Virus record (IMG/VR): IMGVR_UViG_3300049489_000148
Span: 1-21,748 of that record
Direction: 5' to 3' (one strand)
Length of the DNA: 21,748 nt
From: a virus
Part shown: piece by piece, positions 12,922 through 21,100 of the stretch
Layout: every line of letters begins with the position of its first letter
Numbering within the stretch: the first letter of the stretch is position 1
Position numbers and translations under genes: made by a program
Notes under the pieces: model-generated
Told to the model about the DNA's origin: nothing
The model's input: the letters and a program-made list of their open reading frames with translations, nothing else
Database searches by the model: none

Positions 12922-15429
12922 ATGACGTCGGAAACCTTCAAGATCAACCTTGGGACGGTGTCCCTTGACGAACTGGACAAGATCCCAGACCACGGAAACC
13001 CAGCATCGCCCATCTGGGTGGTGTTTCCCACAGCAGACCAAAAGGCATTGGAATACAAGAGCATCTTCAAGTCCAGTTATGAGTCCTGGGTTGCAAGTGC
13101 CCTAGACGAAGCTGGGCTGCACAAGGGGGACTATTATGTCTGCTCCGCGGTGGAAGAACCAGTTGCCAACTACATCCACTACAATCGCTTCCGCTTGTCC
13201 AACAAGCAAGCCGAGGACTTCGCCAAGCGTGTCCGTGCGCATAAGCCGCACCTGGTTATCCTCGTGGGGGAAGCTAGTCTCCAAGCCTTCACTGGTCAAA
13301 GTGGTATTGACAAGTGGCGTGGATCTTTTCTTTATAGCCAACTGCTTGATACAGAAGTTCTCCCAATCTATAACGGCTTTCGTATCAGCGGTGAGCAGGA
13401 GTTCCGGTTTCTGACACAGATGGACCTGAACAAAATCAAGATCCGTGGCGTCCGCTATCAGGAACCTAAGCGGCGTTACATCATAGACCCTTCCTTCCGG
13501 GAGTGCGTTGATTACCTTGAGTGGCTGGGGGACACCGAGGGGGAGCGTGGTCAGGAGCAGAAGATCTTCACCACAGACATTGAAACCACTGGCCTACATA
13601 AGACGGCCCAGTTGTCCTGTATCGGCTTTTCGGATGCACCTTATAGTGCCTTCGTGATCCCCTTTCTGGACAACGCCAAGCAGGACCGTCACCGTTGGTC
13701 CCACGCTCAGGACGTGCACCTCTACAAGCTCCTGAACCGTGCCATGTCCAACGAGAAAACAATCAAGGTCTACCAGAACGCCATGTTCGACATGACCTTC
13801 TTGTATGATCGCTGCAAGATCATGTGCCGTGGACGCACCTGGGACACCATGGTCATGCACCACTTGCTCTACCCAGACTTCAAGAAAAACCTAGGCTTGC
13901 TTACGTCCCTCTATACCCTTGACCCGTACTACAAGGACGAAGGCAAAATCTGGTCCAACGCTTCCATTAGTGACGAACAGTTCTGGACGTACAATGCCAA
14001 GGACGCAGACGTCACCCTTCGGATCTACAACGAACTGATCCGTCGCCTAAAGGCCCACGGTGCCTACAACAAAGCCTTCCATCTGTCCACCCTCCACACC
14101 GTCATCTTTGAAGCAAGTCTCCGTGGCCTTCCAGTTGACGTGGAACTACGGAACCGCTTGGCTAAGGAAATGCGTATCGAGCAAGAGGGCGTCCGGGAAC
14201 AGATCAAGACCGTGGTCGGTTGGGACATTAACCCCGGCTCCTCCACCCAAGTCAAGCGTTTCCTCTACGACGAAATGGAAGTGCCTGAGAAGCTGGATCG
14301 CAAGACCAAGAGCGTCACGGCCAATGAAGTGGCCCTCCGTGATATCAAGAAAGAGACCCAAGGCAAGGCGGCAACCGAGCGTAACAAAACTATCATCACC
14401 TTCATCGACAAACTCCTCGATTATCGTGACATTGACAAGCTGTGTGGAACCTACTATGAGTGCGAAATCTCCGAGGACGGTCGTTACCGTACCACTATTA
14501 CCCTTGCTGGTCCGGACACTGGTCGTTTTGCTTCAAGTAAGTTTTTTGACGGCACAGGTAATAACGCTCAGAACCTGCCTAAGCGTGCTAAGAAGTTTAT
14601 CATACCTGGTGCAAGTGACGAGGTTCTTGTCAACGCTGACTTGTCCCAAGCTGAGGCACGAGTCGTCGCCTACGAAAGCCAAGACCAAGGACTAATCAAC
14701 CTATTCCTTTCCGGTCTGGACTACCACAGCGCCAACGCCATGAACATCTGGGGGTATAAGAGTGTCTACGACGTACCGGATGATAAACGCTACCTTGCCA
14801 AGCGGGGAGGTCATGCGTGTAATTACGTCATTAGCGACTACGGACTTGCCATTTCTCTTGGCATACCCCTCCAGGTGGCCAAAGAGTTTCGCCGTCAGTA
14901 CTTCGCGACGTACCCCGGCCTGGTTGCGTGGCAAAGGTCCATCGAAGCGAAAGTCCGTGCGGACCGGACGCTCACTACTCCTATGGGACGAAAGCGAGTC
15001 TACCTTGGACGAGTTGATGATACCCTTGTCCGAAGTGCCACAGCCTTTATCCCCCAATCTACCGTTGCCGACAGGCTCAATGAAAGCCTACTTAGCTTCC
15101 TAAAAGTTTGGCCTAGTGCTAAGCTCCTACTCCAATGCCACGACTCCCTTCTGTTCACAGTACCAAAACATACCGTTGACTCCTTCATCCTGACCCTGAA
15201 GCACCACATGGAACAGCCCATCGTATCCAAAGGACGAAGCTACACCATCCCCGCTGACTTTGAAGTAGGCTACAACTACGGAGCCCTTATCCGCTACCTT
15301 ACACCTGAGCAGGAGAATGAAGTCAAAGCGTTCATTAAGAACGGATCTACTACCCCTGAAATCTCCATGGCCCTTCGTCTAAACAAGGATGCTGTGGAAC
15401 ATGTCCGCAAGGGCGAGACGTGGCGTTAA
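12922..15429 (+). CDS. Family A DNA polymerase with UDG-like N-terminus and HTH-like tail
   Basis: Replicative DNA polymerase. Residues 25-175 resemble a family 4-type uracil-DNA glycosylase fold (PHLVILVGEASLQAFTG, KWRGS), but the usual GExPG and HPS motifs are replaced (VFPTAD, YNGF), so catalysis is doubtful. The 3'-5' exonuclease has D219/E221, N286/D290 and Y357/D361. The polymerase has TGRF (533-536), motif A NADLSQAEAR (571-580, D573), motif B around K627-Y640 and motif C CHDS (739-742, H740/D741). Residues 790-835 form an extra tail with an HTH-like pattern. AGGAG (12910-12914) precedes ATG 12922. The dyad element lies within the tail codons. Confidence 0.93.
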   Translation: MTSETFKINLGTVSLDELDKIPDHGNPASPIWVVFPTADQKALEYKSIFKSSYESWVASALDEAGLHKGDYYVCSAVEEPVANYIHYNRFRLSNKQAEDFAKRVRAHKPHLVILVGEASLQAFTGQSGIDKWRGSFLYSQLLDTEVLPIYNGFRISGEQEFRFLTQMDLNKIKIRGVRYQEPKRRYIIDPSFRECVDYLEWLGDTEGERGQEQKIFTTDIETTGLHKTAQLSCIGFSDAPYSAFVIPFLDNAKQDRHRWSHAQDVHLYKLLNRAMSNEKTIKVYQNAMFDMTFLYDRCKIMCRGRTWDTMVMHHLLYPDFKKNLGLLTSLYTLDPYYKDEGKIWSNASISDEQFWTYNAKDADVTLRIYNELIRRLKAHGAYNKAFHLSTLHTVIFEASLRGLPVDVELRNRLAKEMRIEQEGVREQIKTVVGWDINPGSSTQVKRFLYDEMEVPEKLDRKTKSVTANEVALRDIKKETQGKAATERNKTIITFIDKLLDYRDIDKLCGTYYECEISEDGRYRTTITLAGPDTGRFASSKFFDGTGNNAQNLPKRAKKFIIPGASDEVLVNADLSQAEARVVAYESQDQGLINLFLSGLDYHSANAMNIWGYKSVYDVPDDKRYLAKRGGHACNYVISDYGLAISLGIPLQVAKEFRRQYFATYPGLVAWQRSIEAKVRADRTLTTPMGRKRVYLGRVDDTLVRSATAFIPQSTVADRLNESLLSFLKVWPSAKLLLQCHDSLLFTVPKHTVDSFILTLKHHMEQPIVSKGRSYTIPADFEVGYNYGALIRYLTPEQENEVKAFIKNGSTTPEISMALRLNKDAVEHVRKGETWR
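15329..15343. repeat. CGTTC-N5-GAACG dyad inside the polymerase gene
   Basis: CGTTC, ATTAA, GAACG. Including the following GATC it matches the copy at 1716-1734 at 18 of 19 bases, although one copy is coding and the other intergenic. GTCAA replaces the upstream GTATA. Confidence 0.45.
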
Positions 15430-15452
15430 AGCTGTAGCAGAAAGCGGGACGT

Positions 15453-16724
15453 GTGTCAAACGAAGACGAAGAAGAAGCCAGTGCTACAGAGGCTCCACCT
15501 AGGGAACCTGAGACTAAGAAGGTCCTCAAGGCTCCCAAGAAAAGGGTATGTAAGAACTGGCTGACAACCTATAGGCAGTACACAGACAACACAGAAAGCC
15601 CGGACAGTTTCCACACCTTCACTGGACTATGGACCCTGGCCGGTGCTATGCAACGGAAGTGCTGGTTTAACTACGGCATGGCAAAGGTTTTTCCCAACCT
15701 TTACATCGTCCTAGTTGCTCCCCCCGGAGTGGCACGTAAGACAAGCGCCATGAGAATTGGTGCCCAGATGCTTAAGGACCTAGACATGCCGATGGTTTCC
15801 AGCACCATCACACGGGAAGCCCTTATCCAACGGGCAGCAAACAGTCCCCAGGACAAACTCTATGACGGACACAAGCTAATCCGTCACCACTCCTTGAACC
15901 TGGCCAGCGACGAGTTTGCCGTGTTCCTCGGAGAAAACAACTTCCCCATGATCGGGATGCTTACGGACTGGTACGATTGTGCTAATCCGTGGAGTTATGA
16001 GACCAAGGGGAGCGGCACGCAAACCATCAACGGCATCTGGTTCAACATGATTGCCTGCTCCACGAGCCAGTGGCTAGGACAAGCCCTTCCCAGTAATGCG
16101 GGAACAGGCGGCTTCACAAGTCGGATCATCTTTGTCGTAGAGAACCGGAAAAGAAAGGACGTGGCAATTCCCTACCTCACAGACCTACAGCGGGACCAAC
16201 GTAAGATGCTTATGCTGGACCTTCTATGGATCAATGAGAACATCTGGGGAGAGTTTAACTTCACTCCCGATGGACGTAAGTACTTCGAGGAGATTTACAA
16301 GAAGATCAGTTCCCAGCCCCGTTTCTCTAATAGCCCACATATGGCCGGCTATTGGGAGCGGAAGCCGGGACACATCATCAAGCTCTCCATGCCTATCCAC
16401 ATTTCCACCAAGTCCACCAAGCAGATCGACGAGGAGGACTTAGAACTGGCTACCCTGTTGCTAGAGGAACGAGAGTATCGCATGGAGGACGCCTACTCTA
16501 CCCTCGGAGCCAATCGCCTAGCACCTCTCCAGCATCAGGTAATGGAAGTCCTACGACAACTTGGTCAGGTAGACTTTGGACAGCTCAACGAGTTCTTCTG
16601 GAGGGATATGTCTGAGAGCGAACTTACGGCTGTTATGTCCAGCTTGGTCACGATGGGCTTCTGTCGTGAGAGCCACACCTCCAAAGGCATCACATACATA
16701 ATGACGAAAGGAAAGAAGAAGTGA
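15453..16724 (+). CDS. DUF3987-like helicase/primase-type ATPase
   Basis: The SPDSFHTFTGLWTLAGAM block (49-66), PNLYIVLVAP (81-90) and APPGVARKTS (89-98) match phage DUF3987-like ATPases found next to polymerases and thought to be replicative helicases. The P-loop is atypical: an Arg precedes the Lys and the second Gly is missing (PPGVARKT instead of PPGxGKT). Acidic NLASDEF (149-155) gives a Walker B-like D153/E154. The C-terminus has a winged-helix-like stretch (LRQLGQVDFGQLNEFF). The N-terminal 30 residues are charged and disordered. GTG 15453 has only a weak upstream GGGAC. The stop overlaps the next GTG. Confidence 0.75.
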   Translation: MSNEDEEEASATEAPPREPETKKVLKAPKKRVCKNWLTTYRQYTDNTESPDSFHTFTGLWTLAGAMQRKCWFNYGMAKVFPNLYIVLVAPPGVARKTSAMRIGAQMLKDLDMPMVSSTITREALIQRAANSPQDKLYDGHKLIRHHSLNLASDEFAVFLGENNFPMIGMLTDWYDCANPWSYETKGSGTQTINGIWFNMIACSTSQWLGQALPSNAGTGGFTSRIIFVVENRKRKDVAIPYLTDLQRDQRKMLMLDLLWINENIWGEFNFTPDGRKYFEEIYKKISSQPRFSNSPHMAGYWERKPGHIIKLSMPIHISTKSTKQIDEEDLELATLLLEEREYRMEDAYSTLGANRLAPLQHQVMEVLRQLGQVDFGQLNEFFWRDMSESELTAVMSSLVTMGFCRESHTSKGITYIMTKGKKK

Positions 16725-16936
16725 CACATGGCGCTGCTAATAATAGCACTGATCCTAACGACAAGCCTGGGTCTAGCCCTTCTGGCCCAGCACCTCAACA
16801 AGCCACGGCTGGACAAAGTTTCTGTACGACCCACAACAAAGGCTACGCTAACTGGTGCCCAGACTGCAAGTGGCCAGGATTCACTACAGGGGAACTCAAA
16901 GAAAGGGGAGCGGTGAAGAGTGAACGGACAGCCTAA
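16721..16936 (+). CDS. Small zinc-finger-like protein, 71 aa
   Basis: GTG 16721 overlaps the ATPase stop (GTGA) and has AAAGGAAAG 3-10 bases upstream. The first half is Asn/Pro/Ser/Gly-rich and probably disordered. Residues 35-49 carry CTTHNKGYANWCPDC, a CxxH...CxxC arrangement typical of a compact zinc site. Codon use resembles the neighbours. A second frame starting at 16728 covers the same DNA. Confidence 0.65.
   Translation: MTHGAANNSTDPNDKPGSSPSGPAPQQATAGQSFCTTHNKGYANWCPDCKWPGFTTGELKERGAVKSERTA
16728..16916 (+). CDS. Possible overlapping membrane peptide, 62 aa
   Basis: This frame lies almost entirely inside the zinc-finger-like gene. Its first 22 residues are strongly hydrophobic (MALLIIALILTTSLGLALLA), followed by a polar basic tail, like a small single-pass membrane or lysis peptide. 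The only ribosome binding site (AAAGGAAAG) is shared with the other start and slightly far. Codon choice at the beginning is plausible but includes two ATA codons. It may be a chance frame. Confidence 0.3.
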   Translation: MALLIIALILTTSLGLALLAQHLNKPRLDKVSVRPTTKATLTGAQTASGQDSLQGNSKKGER

Positions 16937-17411
16937 TAACCCACACCAAACTATCGGACGCTGCCCCGTCTGTAGCAACCAGATCACCTGGATGTCGGAG
17001 GCAGTATCCGGTGTCGTTATTGCCGTGGAGACGGTCACTATCCAAGAGGAGGACGAGCATGTAGACACAGACAAGCACATCATCCACAAGTGCGGCTCGG
17101 TTGAGGCCGTCACAGCACAAGCCGTTTCTAACAGGACGGCACTCAAAGGAACCATGCGGGCATTTGAGGACATTATCCGTAAGTGCGGGGGAGTTTACAA
17201 GGTCCCCCTCTCCGTGTTCCAGGAACAGGGTCCGCTGTACCAAGAGGTACGCATTTACGTGGACCGAGGTATGTTAGTATTTTTAGGAGTGAACCATGAC
17301 CGAGGAAACGAAGAAGCCCAACGAGTCCAAAGCGGAGCAAGCGCCGAAGAAGTCCGAGGCAACCGTCCCCACACCCAGCCCCTCAACCAGTCGGACCTTG
17401 GAGAACAGTGA
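16920..17411 (+). CDS. Hypothetical zinc-ribbon protein, 163 aa
   Basis: GGGGAGCGG precedes GTG 16920, overlapping the previous gene by 17 bases. The N-terminus has CPVC (residues 15-18) and a further HKC near residue 57, possibly one zinc site split by a beta-rich segment. The middle (residues 60-122) is an unrecognised fold. The last 39 codons run through the start of the next gene in another frame, an unusually long overlap (116 bases), and this tail has low-complexity composition. Confidence 0.55.
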   Translation: MNGQPNNPHQTIGRCPVCSNQITWMSEAVSGVVIAVETVTIQEEDEHVDTDKHIIHKCGSVEAVTAQAVSNRTALKGTMRAFEDIIRKCGGVYKVPLSVFQEQGPLYQEVRIYVDRGMLVFLGVNHDRGNEEAQRVQSGASAEEVRGNRPHTQPLNQSDLGEQ

Positions 17412-17823
17412 CGAAAGTCCAGTTGAAACCAACGTCGCGGACTTGGCTGTGTTCGGAGATCCTCACAGCTTCAAGCTCCTGTTCAAAGCAAGCAGTAAGG
17501 CTCAAGGCTGGATGAAGTCCACCAAGGCTATGGAAATCCCTGGCACAGGTTGTGTCGTCCAGACAACCACCTACGAGAAAGGCGAGGTAGTTGACGCTCT
17601 TACGTTCGTCCCTGGCGTGACCATCGTGGAAAGCTGTGACGCAGAGGGTGAAGTGACTGGCCGTAAGCTGGAAACCTACCGCGAGCCTCACACCAAGTCC
17701 GAGCGGTCCTACCTTATCAAGGCCCTGTCCAGCGTGATCCGGACCTTGGAAGGAGTGGAACTAAACCAGCGAACCCCCGTCATCCAGTCCGCTCTGCTGA
17801 TTGCCCACAACGGCTTGAAGTAG
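17296..17823 (+). CDS. Hypothetical protein, 175 aa
   Basis: AGGAG (17285-17289) lies 6 bases before ATG 17296. The first 45 residues are charged, Ser/Pro/Thr-rich and probably disordered. The rest is a compact strand-rich domain (FKLLFKASSKAQGWMKSTKAMEIPG..CVVQTTTYEKGEVVDALTFVPGVTIVE) ending in a helical segment. I do not recognise the family. It is the last plus-strand gene before the bidirectional terminator, at the end of the replication block. Confidence 0.68.
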   Translation: MTEETKKPNESKAEQAPKKSEATVPTPSPSTSRTLENSDESPVETNVADLAVFGDPHSFKLLFKASSKAQGWMKSTKAMEIPGTGCVVQTTTYEKGEVVDALTFVPGVTIVESCDAEGEVTGRKLETYREPHTKSERSYLIKALSSVIRTLEGVELNQRTPVIQSALLIAHNGLK

Positions 17824-17833
17824 AAACGAGAAA

Positions 17834-17860
17834 GCCCCACACTCTATCCGGGTGTGGGGC
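17834..17860. terminator. Bidirectional Rho-independent terminator
   Basis: GCCCCACAC (17834-17842) and GTGTGGGGC (17852-17860) form a perfect 9-bp stem with a 9-base loop. CTTTGTTTGT follows on the plus strand, and on the minus strand the stem is followed by TTTCTCGTTT. It lies between convergent genes ending at 17823 (plus) and 17879 (minus). Confidence 0.88.
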
Positions 17861-17878
17861 CTTTGTTTGTCTTGGGGT

Positions 17879-18094
17879 CTACATACACCCCTTCATCTTC
17901 TTACCTTTATGCTCCTTCATGTGCTCCCTCATTTCCATCTTAGGACTCTCTTTGTCCCCTCTCTTTTTCTTCTTACTCTTTCCGGCTGCGCTCAGAGCAA
18001 TAGCCACAGCCTGTTTCTGGGGCTTTCCGTGGGACATTTCCTTCTCGATGTTCTTCTTGATGGTGGCCTTGGAGCTACCTTTATATAGAGGCAT
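17879..18094 (-). CDS. DUF6496-like small basic phage protein, 71 aa
   Basis: The N-terminal [20 protein letters not shown] and the block [18 protein letters not shown] (residues 23-40) are typical of the short, very basic DUF6496-type proteins common in phage genomes. The Lys-rich remainder carries His and Met. The function is unknown. AAGGAG lies 6 bases before the ATG (minus strand, 18101-18106). The gene follows the giant polyvalent protein by 41 bases and is preceded by a dyad element copy. Transcription ends at the shared terminator. Confidence 0.8.
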   Translation of the reverse strand: MPLYKGSSKATIKKNIEKEMSHGKPQKQAVAIALSAAGKSKKKKRGDKESPKMEMREHMKEHKGKKMKGCM

Positions 18095-18113
18095 CGGGCT
18101 CTCCTTGTCTATC

Positions 18114-18135
18114 CGTTCCTTTTGAACGCTTATAC
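18114..18135 (-). promoter_or_regulatory. GTATA-N2-CGTTC dyad element, copy 3 (minus strand)
   Basis: Read on the minus strand: GTATA (18135-18131), AG, CGTTC (18128-18124), AAAAG, GAACG (18118-18114), then GAT. It fills the gap between the large minus gene and the small one, 19 bases before the ATG at 18094. The sequence is very close to copy 1 through GAACGGAT. Confidence 0.6.
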
Positions 18136-21100
18136 TTAGAACTCTTCCTTTTGCTCACCCTTAGTATGAGCATCCACCCAGAAGCTCTGGTAGATAAGCC
18201 ACCGAAGCCTAGCCAACTCTGGGTCCTTGGACTTGGCGATCTGCTTAAGCACCTTTTCCTCGCTGGGAACCTCCAATCCCAAGAGTTTGTTCTGTACTAA
18301 TCGAGCCATGGTGGGCGTGCTTTGTAGGTGCCGAATGTCCGTGAAGTCCAGCACCTCGTTGGTGGAAATCTTTCTGGCGATAGTCAAAGCCCGTTCGCTG
18401 AGACGTTCCCTGTAAGCCTTGGTCATGTTGGTGTCCACGACGTGCCTGCGCCAAGCCTCGTCCTTGATCCCGTGCATACCAGCCAGGGCCGTGCGAATGG
18501 AAACCAAGGGACTATCCACTTTGCTGATAAGCTGCCCGCCTTGGTCGTAGATCTTACCCTTGTTCAGATTAAGCTCCACCGCTTCTGCGATGTGCTTGAC
18601 TGTGCTAGGAGACACAGCCTCAACGGTCTTAAGTGCCGTGAACAAGGGCTGGCTAAGATGCGGACTGGTTTCCGTCAGAGCCTTGTAAGTTCCGCTAACC
18701 ATCTGTGCCCCAATGGAGAACGCTGGGAGGGTGAAGAACTCCAAGATGTCTTTGGTGTTCCCGGGATACATCAAGTTACCAAACTCGTTCATGTCAATAC
18801 CGAGGCCGTTACCAACCAGACCGCCGTCAAGGCTATTGGCTGCGAAGCTACCCCAGGCATTAGGCATGGACTTCTTGATGGCCCCCCTCAGCCTGAGAAG
18901 CACATCGTCCCCTGTGACCCCATTATACCAGGAAATCCCAAGTCCGATAAACGGGATACCGGACACGCCCCCGAACAAGCTAGTAGCACCCAGCATCAAG
19001 ATAAGGGGCGCGGTGTCCTTATGGTACAGAGACTTAGTCTTAGGCAAGTCTGAGCCTGGAGTCCAGTCCTCATTGGGGATTTCAATAACTGCACCCTTAA
19101 ACAACCTGCTATTTTGGATCACCTTATCCAAGGCGTTCCACATGAAGTTCTTAAAGGTGAAGAATTGGTTTCCAAGTTCCCCACTAATCTCAGGCAGGGC
19201 GGGGCGATTGCTAGACTTAAGATCCAGCGTGGTCCTAGCATGTTCTCCAGCAAAGGCAATAGCCGCTGCGTCGTCAAGCTGAGGCATACTAGTTTTCACG
19301 GTCTTGTAGAAGGACAGGAACGTGACCATCTGCCGCCAGTCGTCCGAACGCTGGCCAATGAAGTCCAGCTTAGACTGCAAGGCGTTGAAGAAAGCGTGCC
19401 TACGTGTAGCACCTCCCTCGTTAGTGGCAAAGAAGTCTTTAGTCTGTCCCCAGATAGCCTGCTTACCCTTACCTTCTGAGAACCTGAGGGGCTTAACGTA
19501 GCCCAGTTCTTGAGCAACGACAAGAGCCTTGAAGGCGTCGCTATCCCTGTCCGTCCCCATGATAATGTCCAGACTTTCCTTAATCGCCTCAGCGGTGAAC
19601 TTGGTAGCCAACTTAGCACTAGAGAGACCGGACTTCTGAACCAAGGACCCGGCATGGGTAGCAAGCTCAGGAAAGGTAACAGTCCAGAAGTGGTTAGCGT
19701 CTAGTGTAACCTTCTTGAAGCTGCTATACCCCAACTTGAGGCCGGTGGTAATGTTCCGCATCTGGGCACCGAACACCCGCAGGTTGGGCATGTTAGGGGC
19801 GATGTGGTGGAACAAGTTATCTAGACCTTCTTCCCACTTACTGGCCACATTCAGCGTGTTGTTGTAAACCGCACCAATTTCTTGCTTCTGCTCAAGGGTC
19901 CACTCCCCATTGTCACGAAGATCCTGGACCTTGTTCTTGAACTCAATGCCGTGAGTAAAGTTGCTAACCATCTGCTGGAACTTAAGGACCTCGTCCAGGT
20001 AGCTTTGATCTTCCCACCCAGAGACGTTCTTCCGCTCAGCAAAGTACTTCTGAATCCCAGACTTCCCGCGAAGTTGGTCCAGCAAGCCCATCACCTCGTC
20101 CTCGTTCAACTCCGGCGCACCCTCACTGGCCTGCATGAGGTGAAGCAAGTCCTTCAAATCACTGGCCTTAAGGTCAAGGTTACTAGCGTACGAGAAAGCA
20201 GGAGGTTCAGCCTTCCAGACCACGTTCGCCTCAGGGTACTTCTCCTGCAAGGCAGCCACCTTTTCCTCGGCTTCCTTGACAGAAAAGGCACCAATGGTTT
20301 CCATGGACTTCTTCGTCTCTGGGTTCATGGCATGGACACGATACCCACCCAAGCGAACGTGCGGATAGTACCCAGGCTTATATTGGGCACTAATAGCGGC
20401 CAGCATCTTCTTGGTTTCTACGCTGCCTTCGTCCATACCCAGAAGTTCCTCCGTGGTGTAACCTTGTCCCCGATACTTAGACAGGTCACTATCCCCGCGG
20501 ATCACGTCCTCTGTCTTGGCCAGCTTCAATGCGACGGAGTTGGTCTGCACAACCCGAGCCACGTTCAAGTACGTTTTGGCTACCTTAGCGTCCACACCCT
20601 TTGCCTCTAGTTCCGCCTCGGTGTAGTACTTAAACTCTTTCTCACCTGCGATAAGAAGTTCCTTGACGGACTTGTTATACTCAGGATTGATAGAGTCAAA
20701 CTTACCTTTCCAGAACTGAACAGTATCCTTCCAGAACTTGGGAAGTGCTTCTTGGGTCCCCTGGTCATGTATAAGACCTTCCGGCCCGCTAATATCCCGA
20801 TACTTGTCAGCAAGGATCTTGTCGTGCATTTCATCGGCAGCGGCCTTAGTAAGGTTCATGTGGGGCTCAGCAGCACGACTCTGGAACACTCCCCCCTCGT
20901 CTACGAAACCCACACGAGCCGTGGCCCGACTGTTGATACCCGCGAACTTACGGAAGGCGTAGTTGTGGAAGAAGCTAGCCGTGCCGTTCACGCTAGTCTT
21001 GGCCATGTTCCAGACCTTGTCCCGCATGTCCCGCTTGGCGCTATAGATCACGTCGGCAGCGTCAAACCACAGATTAGGCTCACTCTGGTCAAAGTGTTGG

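Noticed and set aside
14060-14695. 211-codon plus frame inside the polymerase gene
   Set aside because: Out-of-frame shadow of the polymerase; Ser/Pro-rich low-complexity composition and no start signal.
18328-19053. 241-codon plus frame opposite the giant minus gene
   Set aside because: Antisense shadow of the polyvalent protein; the minus frame is continuous over 1200 codons with family-like motifs.
19882-20610. 242-codon plus frame opposite the giant minus gene
   Set aside because: Antisense shadow, Leu/Val-rich because of codon bias on the other strand, without a ribosome binding site.
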